In this document: piece after piece, positions 14,188 through 23,141 of the stretch | Layout of the letters: every line of letters starts with the position of its first letter | Numbering within the stretch: position 1 is the first letter of the stretch | Origin: a virus | Reading direction: 5' to 3' (one strand) | Virus record (IMG/VR): IMGVR_UViG_3300049195_000016 | Span: 1 to 44,090 of that record | DNA length: 44,090 bases | Translations under genes and position numbers: made by a program | Notes under the pieces: model-generated | Seen by the model: only the letters and a program-made list of their open reading frames with translations | Databases searched by the model: none | What the model was told of the DNA's origin: nothing

Positions 14188-14585
14188 ACGAAAATTTATA
14201 CCCAAAGCCTATGACAAAAGAGGGGTTCTTTTCTCTGGCTAAAAACAGAAACGTCTATAAAGTGCTAAAGGCACTAGACGGTGAATTATCCAATGCCAAA
14301 ATAGGAGATAGATTCTTTTCAGATACCCTTTATGAACGAGGGTACAATATGTTTGCCCTCACCGAACAGGGTATATTAGAATTAGTGCCTAATATTTTCC
14401 CATTCGAGAAAGAAATAATAGGTAAAAACGTTCATTCAGTTTATACCCGTTGTTCAGAATGCGGAAGCATGGGGATAAATACGCCCCTAGAAAAAACATG
14501 CGGTAATTGCGGGTATTCAGAAGGCAAAACTTATTATGATGCTGAAACTATCCATAATTACCTAGCAAGCAAAGGTGAGAAGTAA
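14184..14585 (+). CDS. zinc-ribbon protein
   Basis: 133 aa. The C-terminal part has CSECGSMGINTPLEKTCGNC (residues about 90-109), a classic CxxC...CxxC zinc ribbon; the N-terminal part is alpha/beta with DGELSNAKIGDRFFSDTLYE. Function unknown. Confidence 0.65.
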   Translation: MNENLYPKPMTKEGFFSLAKNRNVYKVLKALDGELSNAKIGDRFFSDTLYERGYNMFALTEQGILELVPNIFPFEKEIIGKNVHSVYTRCSECGSMGINTPLEKTCGNCGYSEGKTYYDAETIHNYLASKGEK

Positions 14586-14623
14586 ATTTTTAGGTGGTTA
14601 TACTGAAAGTAAAAAAGTAAAAT

Positions 14624-14827
14624 ATGACAAACAAACAGAAACAACAATTCAATACCATGCTGTCTGCATTGAAAATGATCAGCAAAGGTTATCAGACCCC
14701 AGCTCAGCTCCGCAAAGAATCACAAGGCGACTTCGGATTAGATTATGAAGAGGCTTTAGAAATGTCCTACGAGAATATCCAGACATTAGCGAAACAGGCA
14801 TCATTAAGGGTTAAGAGCTTGGAATAA
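14624..14827 (+). CDS. small helical protein
   Basis: 67 aa, helical, with FNTMLSALKMISKGYQTPAQ and LDYEEALEMSYENIQ. Last gene before the packaging module. From memory, a similar short protein precedes terminase genes in other phages. Function unknown. Confidence 0.6.
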   Translation: MTNKQKQQFNTMLSALKMISKGYQTPAQLRKESQGDFGLDYEEALEMSYENIQTLAKQASLRVKSLE

Positions 14828-14912
14828 TCAGCCCTCTTACTTATGCAGGAAGGGAGATTTCAATAACATAATTTAAGGTCATTCCTTTTATTGTTTCGTA
14901 TTTTAGGACAAA
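14828..14912 (+). promoter_or_regulatory. spacer before the packaging module
   Basis: 85-bp spacer with T-rich CATTCCTTTTATTGTTTCGTATTTTAG directly before the terminase small subunit. A promoter for the late operon is expected here, and packaging sites often lie near terS, but no specific motif can be shown. Confidence 0.25.
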
Positions 14913-15323
14913 ATGGACAATCATAAAAAGAAAGTTTTAGAAGCGTTAAGAAAGTCGCTAGGGGTGGTGTCAACTGCTTGCGTATCTGCTAATTTAGCAA
15001 GGTCTACCTTTTATAACTGGTTGTCCAGTGATGAGGAATTTAAATTAGCGGTAGAAGAGGTACAAGAAGAGGCAATAGATATTACTGAAAGCAAACTGTT
15101 TGAACGAATTAATGGCTATTCCCATCCTGAAGAGAAGATATTTAATTACGAAGGTGGAATTGTGAGGGCAGATACAACTAAACACTACCCACCGGACACA
15201 ACGGCTATTATATTTTACCTTAAGACCAAGGGCAAGAAGCGGGGCTATATTGAGAAAACAGAAATAGACCATAAAATTACCAAGATAGGCAAAGACCTGG
15301 CGGATGAAACCTATGAAGATTAA
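14913..15323 (+). CDS. terminase small subunit
   Basis: 136 aa. The first 50 residues contain a homeodomain-like HTH (VVSTACVSANLARSTFYNWL), followed by an oligomerisation-like helical part (EAIDITESKLFERI) and TTAIIFYLKTKGKKRGYIEK, typical of phBC6A51-type small terminases. It would bind the pac or cos site and recruit the large subunit. It is separated from terL by an intervening nuclease gene. Confidence 0.85.
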   Translation: MDNHKKKVLEALRKSLGVVSTACVSANLARSTFYNWLSSDEEFKLAVEEVQEEAIDITESKLFERINGYSHPEEKIFNYEGGIVRADTTKHYPPDTTAIIFYLKTKGKKRGYIEKTEIDHKITKIGKDLADETYED

Positions 15324-15367
15324 TATTACTTTTTCCTGAATAAGTGACAGTTAAACGAAATTAACCA

Positions 15368-15880
15368 ATGAAAGGATTGAACATATCCTATAAAAACAGG
15401 AGAATTGAAAAAACAATAGCACCTGCGAAATATAATACAGCCTCAAAGAAAATACAGGAGACTGGGGTTTACGCTATTGTTTGTGAAGCTATAAAAACAG
15501 CCTATGTAGGGCAAAGCACTAACCTTTCAGGAAGGTTAAAGAATCACAAATCAAATCTTGTAAACAACAAACATCCAATATCGGAACTTCAGAAAGACTT
15601 TAATATTTACAAAGAAGATTTTGCCTTTATTATATTGTGCAATTCAGAGGACGATACAGATTTATTGCACCTAGAGTCATATCATATCGAGCAATACCTA
15701 CAGAAAGACTATAGGTTGTATAATACAATTCTTGATACAACAGAGCCAGGGTTAATAGTTTACTGTCAAACAAAAGAGTATCAGAAATTATTATATAAAA
15801 TTCATGAGGCATTAAAGTCTGGCAAAATCAAGCCGATGCAGTTAGAGTATAGTTTGGATTCATTGGAAGTGCATGCTTAA
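15368..15880 (+). CDS. GIY-YIG endonuclease, probable homing endonuclease
   Basis: 170 aa with the GIY-YIG fold signatures: GVY at 33-35, YVG at 46-48, Arg56 and His60 (GRLKNH), Glu103 (LESYHIEQY) and Asn119 (LYN). The remainder is small, so a DNA-binding domain is short or shared. It lies between the small and large terminase genes and overlaps the start of terL by 8 bp. Free-standing GIY-YIG enzymes often insert beside conserved phage genes, which fits homing. A role in packaging is also possible, since some phages need a nuclease for terminase. Confidence 0.85.
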   Translation: MKGLNISYKNRRIEKTIAPAKYNTASKKIQETGVYAIVCEAIKTAYVGQSTNLSGRLKNHKSNLVNNKHPISELQKDFNIYKEDFAFIILCNSEDDTDLLHLESYHIEQYLQKDYRLYNTILDTTEPGLIVYCQTKEYQKLLYKIHEALKSGKIKPMQLEYSLDSLEVHA

Positions 15881-17408
15881 GCTCAATCGCAAATGGTTTA
15901 ATCCCTTATACTTTATCCTTAATGAATTAATAAAGGATAATTCTATTAGAACAATCCTAGTTTACGGCGGCAAGTCTTCCTCAAAAACAATTTCAATCTG
16001 TCAATTACTATCTAAAGAATGCTATGTCAAGGGCGCTAACTCGATAGCGTTCCGCAAGGAGTCTGCAATCATCCCTACAACTTTAAAGAAGTCTTTTAAT
16101 CTGTCTCAGGATAGCATGTATTTAAATCCCGCATTTGAAAGACAGGACAGAAGATTTTTATGTACTAACCAGGGCGGGGAAACTTCTGAAATTGTCATGA
16201 AGGGGCTTGATGATCCGGAAAAGGCGAAAGGTATTGAGTCCTATAAATATGTTTACCTGGATGAGCTTAACCATTTTGAACAGGCGGAATATGAACAGTT
16301 CAATTTATCATTACGAGGTATTGAAGGACAAAAAATATTTGCTTCGTGGAATCCGGTAGATGAAAATAGTTGGGTAAAAACTGAGCTGGTAGATAAATAT
16401 GAATTTGTAGAGACAGAGCATAAACTTCCTTCTCCGGATTCTTTCGTTAAGCGGTCAACCTGTGGTAAGGTGGTTTTAATCCGGACCATGTATTTAGATA
16501 ACTACTGGATAGTTGGTAGTCCAAAAGTAAAATTATTTAACAACGATGGATCTGAAATTGTAGATGTTACAGACCCAAGATATAAAGAGGTTCATTACGG
16601 CTATCGGGATGAGAATCTAATTTCAGAATACGAAGGGCTAAGAACCAAGAATAACAATAGCTACAAGGTAAACGTTCTTGGCGAATGGGGCAAGGTAGTC
16701 TTTGGAGGAGAGTTTTTAAAGTGTTGGAGAAGCGAACAGCACACAGGGGAGTATCCCTATGATCCAACTCAGGCTATTTACCTGTACTTTGACGAGAATG
16801 TTAACCCTTATTTTCCTTGTGGATTCTTTCAGGTTGGAAGAGATTTGAAAAGCCCTCGTATGGTACACTACATAGCAGCTAAGAACCCTAACAATAAAAT
16901 AAGCTGGGTAGGCCGGGAGATAGTCCGGAAATTAACCGAGTGGGGGCATAAAGAAAAGGTTTTCATTGGAGGTGATGCAACCTCTCAAAAGGATGACATA
17001 AAGCTGGAAGATGGGGACGATATGTTTCGCTTAATCATGAAAGAGATAAAAGAGTTTAAACCGGAAAGAAGAACCGGTAAAAGAAATCCATCTGTTAGAA
17101 TGTCTGCAGACTTCTTCAATTCAATTTTGGAAGGTAATATTACTGGGTTGTCTTTTGGGGTTGATAAAAAATGCAGAGTTCCGATATTGGATTACGAGAA
17201 TACCAAGGAAGATAAGAACGGCAAGGTGGATAAGTCCACGGTTACAGATCCGATTACTAAAGTAAGCTATCAGCCTTATGGACACTTTGTAGATTTAACC
17301 AGATATTTTCTAGTTGATACTTTCAGGGATGAGTATGTAAAATATGAGCGAGGTGGTAAGACTTTGAATGTAACATTAGGTAAAAACGTGAGTAAGAATA
17401 GTTATTGA
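15873..17408 (+). CDS. terL: terminase large subunit
   Basis: 511 aa. The ATPase has Walker A GGKSSSKT at residues 32-39, an RKE motif at 61-63 and Walker B YVYLDE at 126-131, followed by SWNPVDENSW, the coupling motif region. The C-terminal nuclease of the RNase H type is marked by IYLYFDENVNPYFPCGF and VFIGGDATSQKDD with acidic residues in place. Length is normal. It drives DNA into the prohead and cuts it. Confidence 0.95.
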   Translation: MLKLNRKWFNPLYFILNELIKDNSIRTILVYGGKSSSKTISICQLLSKECYVKGANSIAFRKESAIIPTTLKKSFNLSQDSMYLNPAFERQDRRFLCTNQGGETSEIVMKGLDDPEKAKGIESYKYVYLDELNHFEQAEYEQFNLSLRGIEGQKIFASWNPVDENSWVKTELVDKYEFVETEHKLPSPDSFVKRSTCGKVVLIRTMYLDNYWIVGSPKVKLFNNDGSEIVDVTDPRYKEVHYGYRDENLISEYEGLRTKNNNSYKVNVLGEWGKVVFGGEFLKCWRSEQHTGEYPYDPTQAIYLYFDENVNPYFPCGFFQVGRDLKSPRMVHYIAAKNPNNKISWVGREIVRKLTEWGHKEKVFIGGDATSQKDDIKLEDGDDMFRLIMKEIKEFKPERRTGKRNPSVRMSADFFNSILEGNITGLSFGVDKKCRVPILDYENTKEDKNGKVDKSTVTDPITKVSYQPYGHFVDLTRYFLVDTFRDEYVKYERGGKTLNVTLGKNVSKNSY

Positions 17409-17426
17409 TTTTCAGTATATTTGAGT

Positions 17427-17693
17427 ATGGAAAATAAAAGAATAGCAGAGGTGAGGATGCCTAGTGATTCATCAAGGTATCATTTGTTTTATGTTGTAAT
17501 GTGGATGGAAAATATACGAAGGTGTGAAACAATGAAAGAGGCAAGCATGTACATTGAAATGTATAAAGACAACGATAGGTTAATAAACCTTTATTTGTAC
17601 GATACAGAAAAGAAAGAAATTACATGGAGAAATCCTTATTTTAAATCTGATAGGAGCGAGGAAGAGATTATTAAAATAATAACATCGAAGTAG
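17427..17693 (+). CDS. hypothetical small protein
   Basis: 88 aa from ATG 17427 (a TTG at 17421 would add two residues). Aromatic-rich with YHLFYVVMWMENIRR and a charged end. It lies between terL and the adaptor. No family recognised. Confidence 0.6.
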   Translation: MENKRIAEVRMPSDSSRYHLFYVVMWMENIRRCETMKEASMYIEMYKDNDRLINLYLYDTEKKEITWRNPYFKSDRSEEEIIKIITSK

Positions 17694-17756
17694 ATGAGTT
17701 AAAATCCATAACATAAACCCCTTCCAATATCCTGTCAATTTAGGTAATTGCCATAC

Positions 17757-18641
17757 ATGGCATACCTTCGCTCTAAGGACTTCGATTTAATCGTTATGGC
17801 TGATAACCTAGCCCAGGTTATCAGTAGCGACACATCAGTAAGATTGTTTGCTGAAAGAGCAGCAAAAGAAGAAATAGAATTTTACCTGAGTAGTAAGTTT
17901 GATCTTACTAAAGAGTTTACTGATACCGCCACTTACAATAACTCCACCACTTACAAAGCTAAAAACCGTGTTTATTTAGATGCCACAGCCTATTCGGCAA
18001 CCTCTACTTATACGGTAGGGACTTTGGTATTACAAGCAGGAAGCGTTTACAGGTGCTTAACAGCCGTAACCGTGGCAGAGGCTTTTACAGCCAACAAATG
18101 GACGTTGATAGGGGCGCAACATGATCTATACTATGTCACACTTCCACATGATGAATTTAATTATTTAGGAGTTTACAAAGTAGGCGATCATGTTTGGTGG
18201 AAGGATAAAGTTTACACTTGCCTTACAAGCTCTATCACCTACGCCCACGATGAAATAATTCAATATAACTCATATGCCGATGTTCCGATCAGAAATATCT
18301 TTCCCGATGATGCATTGTATGGTGAAACATATTGGGGAATTGGTACGACTTATTCGGTAGCCGCCGGAACGCTCCCAACTGATACCACTAAATGGACCAC
18401 AGGTGACAATAGAAGCCAATTGGTTTTAGAGAACATGCTTCATATTGCTCTTTATAAGGCCCTTCCAAGGATAGCCCCAAGGAACATACCTACTCACAGA
18501 AAAGAAATGTTCACAGGTGCTATTGAATGGCTTAAAGAGGCAAAAAAAGGCGAAGGAACACCAAATATCCCATTGATACAACCGGCAGAAGGCAACAGAA
18601 TAAGATACGGCGGAAATACCAAAAATATAAACCATTATTAA
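17757..18641 (+). CDS. head-tail adaptor with inserted binding modules
   Basis: 294 aa from ATG 17757 (a TTG at 17748 would add three). The N-terminus (AYLRSKDFDLIVMADNLAQV to AAKEEIEFYLSSKFD) and C-terminus (MLHIALYKALPRI... RKEMFTGAIEWLKEAKKGE) fit the gp36/DUF1320-like adaptor fold. Between them lie segments of the form AYSATSTYTVGTLVLQAGSVY...W and GVYKVGDHVWWKDKVYTCL, the layout of carbohydrate-binding modules of the ChiC/CBM5-12 type. Thus an adaptor enlarged by surface modules is inferred. Located directly before the portal. Confidence 0.7.
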   Translation: MAYLRSKDFDLIVMADNLAQVISSDTSVRLFAERAAKEEIEFYLSSKFDLTKEFTDTATYNNSTTYKAKNRVYLDATAYSATSTYTVGTLVLQAGSVYRCLTAVTVAEAFTANKWTLIGAQHDLYYVTLPHDEFNYLGVYKVGDHVWWKDKVYTCLTSSITYAHDEIIQYNSYADVPIRNIFPDDALYGETYWGIGTTYSVAAGTLPTDTTKWTTGDNRSQLVLENMLHIALYKALPRIAPRNIPTHRKEMFTGAIEWLKEAKKGEGTPNIPLIQPAEGNRIRYGGNTKNINHY

Positions 18642-19943
18642 ATGTTTGAATCGATAAAAAAAATATTTAAGACTGGCAAAAAGATTAACCAAAACAGCCA
18701 ATTCCACCAGGTTAAGAGGTCGAAGCAGGATGCCTCAACATGGAGGGGCGCTATAGCGGAGGCGGAGCAGTCATTTAATCCTTACCGGGTTAAAATGCAA
18801 AACCTGTACATGGACACTATTGTCGATAGTCAGGTAACATCGGCTATGACCAGGAGAAAGAATCTTACGTTACTGAAAGATTTTTCTATTTGCAATGAAG
18901 AGGGGGTGGTCGACGAAAAGGCAACCAAAATATTTAAAGCTAATTGGTTTTCGCTTATCCTTAATTACATCCTTGATGCTCAGTTTTTCGGGTACACTCT
19001 TATTAATTGGTCGCTAATCGAGAACGGGGAAATAAAGGATATTGAGCTTATAAAACGACAACTGATAAGCCCCGACAGAAAAGTAGTATCTCAATACGAA
19101 TATGTTTTTTACGGGCAGGATTTCACGTCAGAAGAGTTAAGGGATTGGTGCCTTTATGTTCCGACCCCAACAGAAACAGGAGCTAGTAAGTGTGGTTATG
19201 GTTTACTTTACAAGGTTGCTATCTCTGAAATTTATTTACGTGCCTTGGCTGGCAACAATGCGGACTATGTGGATATGTTCGGCCAGCCATACAGGGTTGG
19301 TAAAACCTCAAAAGATAGCACGGAGAGATCCACGCTACAAGAGGCGCTCCAAAACATGGGATCAAGTGGCTATGCCATTATTGACCCAATGGATGAAATT
19401 GAATTTCTCGATGCTGCAGCAAAGGGGAAGGGGTATGAAAGCTACGACAACTTCGAGGCTCGCCTTCATAAGAAGGTTTCTAAAATATTTTTAGGTCACG
19501 CTGATGCATTAGATTCAACACCTGGGAAGCTGGGAGGTATGAATGAGGCGGTTGAGGCTGCTTTAAGAGAGGTGGAGATTATTGACAATACCTTCGCTGA
19601 AGACATTGTCAATAATTCGCTAATCCCTAAGCTAAAGAGCCTAGGATTTGTGATACCGGAAGGATATTCGTTCAAGTTTTCTAACGACAAGGAAAAACAG
19701 CAGGCACAGGATAAAAAGGACGATAGCAATACTAAATTTTCTGCTATTGTTAAAAATCTTGCCGATGCAGGCTTTGAGGTAGACCCTAAAGATATTGAAG
19801 AGAGAACCGGACTTAAGACTACAAAAAAAACAGAGGCGGAAAGCAAGACAATGAAGCCAGTAAAAAACAGTATTAAGGAAAGAGACTACATGCATAACAT
19901 GATTGAGGCGCTATATAACGATTGCAACCACGATCATGACTGA
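18642..19943 (+). CDS. portal protein (DUF935, Mu gp29-like)
   Basis: 433 aa. N-terminal part with QSFNPYRVKMQNLYMDTIVD, the central block YEYVFYGQDF and YADYVDMFGQPYRVG-like text (DYVDMFGQPYRVGKT), then FLGHADALDST match the Mu-type portal family DUF935. The last about 60 residues are a polar tail. It forms the dodecameric ring for DNA entry and tail attachment. The C-terminus overlaps the next gene by 8 bp. Confidence 0.9.
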   Translation: MFESIKKIFKTGKKINQNSQFHQVKRSKQDASTWRGAIAEAEQSFNPYRVKMQNLYMDTIVDSQVTSAMTRRKNLTLLKDFSICNEEGVVDEKATKIFKANWFSLILNYILDAQFFGYTLINWSLIENGEIKDIELIKRQLISPDRKVVSQYEYVFYGQDFTSEELRDWCLYVPTPTETGASKCGYGLLYKVAISEIYLRALAGNNADYVDMFGQPYRVGKTSKDSTERSTLQEALQNMGSSGYAIIDPMDEIEFLDAAAKGKGYESYDNFEARLHKKVSKIFLGHADALDSTPGKLGGMNEAVEAALREVEIIDNTFAEDIVNNSLIPKLKSLGFVIPEGYSFKFSNDKEKQQAQDKKDDSNTKFSAIVKNLADAGFEVDPKDIEERTGLKTTKKTEAESKTMKPVKNSIKERDYMHNMIEALYNDCNHDHD

Positions 19944-20688
19944 TGAAGAAATTGAATCTTTATTCTCGGGTATTTATTCAGGGTCGGTAAATTTAAACAA
20001 CCTTCCTGTAAAGCTTTATGGTGAATACGTAGATCAGTTTGCAAGGGCGGTAGATGAAGGGTTTAAGAACGCTTTAGGTGCAGAAGATAAAGCTTTGAGA
20101 GCATTGCTATATGAGAATATTCAGTTATTTTCATCGGCAAAAACCTTTCAGTTAGTCAAGGATATACAGAGCTATTTGGAAGATGGTAAAATTGATTATG
20201 AAGAGTTCAGAGCGAAGGCAATTGTAAAGTATAATCTTTACAATAAGACATGGCTAAAAACAGAGATTGAATTTACTATTGAGAGCGCCAGCGCCGGGAA
20301 AAGATGGACTGGTATATGGAATGATAAAGAATTATTTCCTCTCCTGGAATATGTAACGGTAGGGGACGGGCATGTAAGGCCGGAGCATAAAGTATTGGAT
20401 GGGGTGATCAGGCCAGTAACAGACCCATTTTGGAATAAATATTATCCGCCCTGGTCGTGGCGCTGCAGGTGTACGACTAAGAGCTTAGAAGAAGGTGAAA
20501 TAACTACGATTGTGAATAGAATAGTTCAGTTACCGAAGATTAAAAGATTCTTTGCCAATAATGTGGGGAAGACCGGAAAGATATTCAACGGTTACCATCC
20601 GTATTTCAGGCAGGTACCGGACAGGTATAAGGATTTAGCAAAAGATAATTTTGGATTACCATTCATTAAAGTAACCGATGGGGAATAA
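19936..20688 (+). CDS. Mu F-like minor head (morphogenesis) protein
   Basis: 250 aa from ATG 19936; an earlier in-frame TTG at 19903 is less likely. The region VTVGDGHVRPEHKVLDGVIR and DPFWNKYYPPWSWRCRC is the diagnostic motif of the SPP1 gp7/Mu gpF family (PF04233), with Cys and His residues as expected. Follows the portal, as in Mu-like phages. Role: prohead assembly. Confidence 0.92.
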   Translation: MTDEEIESLFSGIYSGSVNLNNLPVKLYGEYVDQFARAVDEGFKNALGAEDKALRALLYENIQLFSSAKTFQLVKDIQSYLEDGKIDYEEFRAKAIVKYNLYNKTWLKTEIEFTIESASAGKRWTGIWNDKELFPLLEYVTVGDGHVRPEHKVLDGVIRPVTDPFWNKYYPPWSWRCRCTTKSLEEGEITTIVNRIVQLPKIKRFFANNVGKTGKIFNGYHPYFRQVPDRYKDLAKDNFGLPFIKVTDGE

Positions 20689-21064
20689 ACTTGAACCGGT
20701 CATAAGAATAAGTATTCAGGCTTACGAGAGACAGAGGCCCGTATTACTGAAGAAGCTAGGGAACGAGGCTATAAACCACTTTAAGGATAACTTTAGAAAG
20801 CAGGGATTTGACGACAACGTTGTTGAGCCATGGAAAAAAAGGAAGGGTAACGTAGATCCAGCGAGAGCCATAAATGTAAAAACTGGTAGACTAAGGCGTT
20901 CTTGGGATATGGTTATTCAGGGGTTGTGGCGTGTTATGGTAATAAATAGCGCCCCGTATGCTGGATATGTAAACAAGGTTAGAAAAATAAGCGGTAAATC
21001 TCAGAATCTTGATGAGAAAAGCGGAGTGCTTATAATGAGAATGATAAAGTCAGCTTTGCGATGA
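20678..21064 (+). CDS. Mu G-like virion morphogenesis / tail completion protein
   Basis: 128 aa. INHFKDNFRKQGFDDNVVEP then WKKRK, TGRLRRSW and SAPYAGYVN match the phage virion morphogenesis family (PF05069, Mu gpG-like). The basic character is typical. It overlaps both neighbours by a few bases. Expected at the head-tail junction. Confidence 0.85.
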   Translation: MGNKLEPVIRISIQAYERQRPVLLKKLGNEAINHFKDNFRKQGFDDNVVEPWKKRKGNVDPARAINVKTGRLRRSWDMVIQGLWRVMVINSAPYAGYVNKVRKISGKSQNLDEKSGVLIMRMIKSALR

Positions 21065-21600
21065 AGACTTTATATCAAAACATACGATCACAAATAGAAA
21101 GCGAAACTTCGGTTACCCATGTAAGGCTGTGGAACAATCAAGTTTCTTTTGCAAGAGAAGGGCAACAGATACCTTGGAATGGAGGCAAGGCTGTGTTCAT
21201 AGATTTCCCAAACATACCATGGCTTCAGGGAGGAAAGGGGACACAGAGAACAGGTGATAACTTTTATGTTCGCCTCTATTTGGTCTTTGAAAGCTATAAT
21301 ACATCAGAGAATGAGGAAGATTTAGCCCTGTTTGATTTTAGGGAGGAAGTCTATCTGGCCGTTCAGGATTTTAAGCCAACCCAAGCAAGTAAATTGTCAA
21401 GGATCAACGAAAATACTGATACCAGTCATGACAATTTATATGTATGGATAATGGATTTCTCAACCACCTTCCAGGATGTGGTTGCTCAATTCCCACGTGG
21501 CGGAGTAACAGCGGAAATTGAAACTTTGACTTTGACAAAAGATTTAATAATAGCTCCCGGAACGGTTGACGGGATTAGAACAGATAAAGAGTTTCCATAA
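21061..21600 (+). CDS. probable tail terminator or neck protein
   Basis: 179 aa of alpha/beta type with KTLYQNIRSQIESE at the start and a beta-rich core (TGDNFYVRLYLVFESYNT) followed by FDFREEVYLAVQDFKP. Position after the G-like protein and this strand-helix order suggest a tail terminator. No direct family match can be claimed. Confidence 0.6.
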   Translation: MKTLYQNIRSQIESETSVTHVRLWNNQVSFAREGQQIPWNGGKAVFIDFPNIPWLQGGKGTQRTGDNFYVRLYLVFESYNTSENEEDLALFDFREEVYLAVQDFKPTQASKLSRINENTDTSHDNLYVWIMDFSTTFQDVVAQFPRGGVTAEIETLTLTKDLIIAPGTVDGIRTDKEFP

Positions 21601-22451
21601 TGGCAAGAGATATAGCAGTAATTAAACAACAAATGATAGACCTGAAAGAAACCCTTTCAGGGCTTGACGGACTGACCTCGGATAGCCAGGTATCCATATG
21701 GGGTAATTTACTTCATGTAACAGCGGTTGAGGTGTCTATTCTTGAGCAATTGATAGATGCTTACATAGCCGACATTGAAACGATCATTAACGCCCAGGCC
21801 ATAGGGTCGACTCCATGGATCAGGGCTAAGATACTTGAATTTCAATATGGGGATTTTGTTGAACTAAACACAACTACTTTTACAATCGCTTATCCGGAGG
21901 TTGATGAGGCTTTAAAAATTATTACAAGATGTTCAGTAAAGGAAACAGGTAATTTAATTATCCAGGCAAAGGTTGCAAAGTCAGACCCACCTGTAGCTTT
22001 ATCAGGCGGAGAGGTGACGGCCTTAGAAGATTACATTTCCATCATCAAGCCTGCAGGGGTACAGGTAAATGTTGTTTCGCTCACATCTGATAAGCTTTAC
22101 ATAGTAGGAACTATTTACTATTCCGGTCAATATTCTTCCGTGATACAAACAAATGTCGAAGCAGCTTTAGCCTCATACATGGAGAACCTTTCAAGCGCCG
22201 AGAACTTTGACGGAGTTGTTAGATATTCTGAAATTAACGATGCCATCCAGGCGGTGGAAGGGGTGGAAGATGTAAATATTATCGAAGTGGGTGCCAGGGC
22301 GGATAGTGTAGTTTTTGCCAGCCGAACCGTAGTCTATAAGCTTTCTACCGGTACAAATGTTAGAGAGTATGATACATATTCCGGGTATATCGTAGAGGAA
22401 ACCACATCCGGAAGCACCTTTGCTGATACTTTAACCTATACAGCGGTATGA
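21600..22451 (+). CDS. baseplate J-like protein
   Basis: 283 aa. KPAGVQVNVVSLTSDKLYIV and YYSGQYSSVIQTNVEAALAS followed by FDGVVRYSEINDAIQAVEGV are the typical C-terminal half of gpJ-like baseplate wedge proteins. The N-terminal part is helical. It is unusual in lying upstream of the capsid genes, far from the gp25-like wedge at 35059. Confidence 0.8.
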   Translation: MARDIAVIKQQMIDLKETLSGLDGLTSDSQVSIWGNLLHVTAVEVSILEQLIDAYIADIETIINAQAIGSTPWIRAKILEFQYGDFVELNTTTFTIAYPEVDEALKIITRCSVKETGNLIIQAKVAKSDPPVALSGGEVTALEDYISIIKPAGVQVNVVSLTSDKLYIVGTIYYSGQYSSVIQTNVEAALASYMENLSSAENFDGVVRYSEINDAIQAVEGVEDVNIIEVGARADSVVFASRTVVYKLSTGTNVREYDTYSGYIVEETTSGSTFADTLTYTAV

Positions 22452-23140
22452 GTTTTACTTACGAATGCGATTTTAATTTACAGGCTCAAAGGCTTACCCC
22501 TATCACCAAAAGACAGGATGTAAGACTCGGCTTGCTGGAATCTATTTCGGAGGCCATACAATGGAACAGGGATAATTTCTTTGATAAGTACCTGGAAGGG
22601 GACAGTGCTGCAGCCTGGGACGTTGGAACCAATTATGTGAGGTATGACAGGGTAAATTATCAGAACAGGATTTACGAATGTACAAACGATATTATCTCAG
22701 AACTTCCAACCAATACCGACTATTGGGTTTTAGTGGTTTCGGATTTCAGAGGGGCAACGGAGCGGATAAAATATAATTGTCAGAAAATAATCCTTGAGTA
22801 CATTTTAAACAAATGGTTCGCTGCAGCCTTCAGGCAACCCTCTACCGGACTTGATTCAGACTTTTATATTGTGGACAGCGTAAGAAGGGCTGATACTATG
22901 ACTGCCTTTAATGAAACAACTGTAAGTGGGGTATATGTGGCAAGCAATACTTTTCAATCCCCCACTTTCACCCAGCAGTGGGTATACGAGGTTCCGGCTT
23001 ATTCATCAGGGGTAAATTTTGCCGTGTATTATCCACTGGCAACAATACCAACAACAACAGACGATAAATATTACCAAATGGTATCATTAATAAATAAGTA
23101 TAAAATATTCGGTTCAACCGTAGAGTACATAAGCTACTAA
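22448..23140 (+). CDS. baseplate / tail protein with chitin-binding-like module
   Basis: 230 aa. N-terminal helical part (RLGLLESISEAIQWNRDNFF), then WDVGTNYVRYDRVNYQNRIY, ECTN and DYWVLV, the aromatic pattern of ChtBD3-like modules also seen in the adaptor gene, then a helical part (RIKYNCQKIILEYILNKWF) and a beta-rich end. It follows gpJ, the place of gpI-like proteins, and may link J to the fibre. Confidence 0.65.
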   Translation: MSFTYECDFNLQAQRLTPITKRQDVRLGLLESISEAIQWNRDNFFDKYLEGDSAAAWDVGTNYVRYDRVNYQNRIYECTNDIISELPTNTDYWVLVVSDFRGATERIKYNCQKIILEYILNKWFAAAFRQPSTGLDSDFYIVDSVRRADTMTAFNETTVSGVYVASNTFQSPTFTQQWVYEVPAYSSGVNFAVYYPLATIPTTTDDKYYQMVSLINKYKIFGSTVEYISY

Positions 23141-23141
23141 T

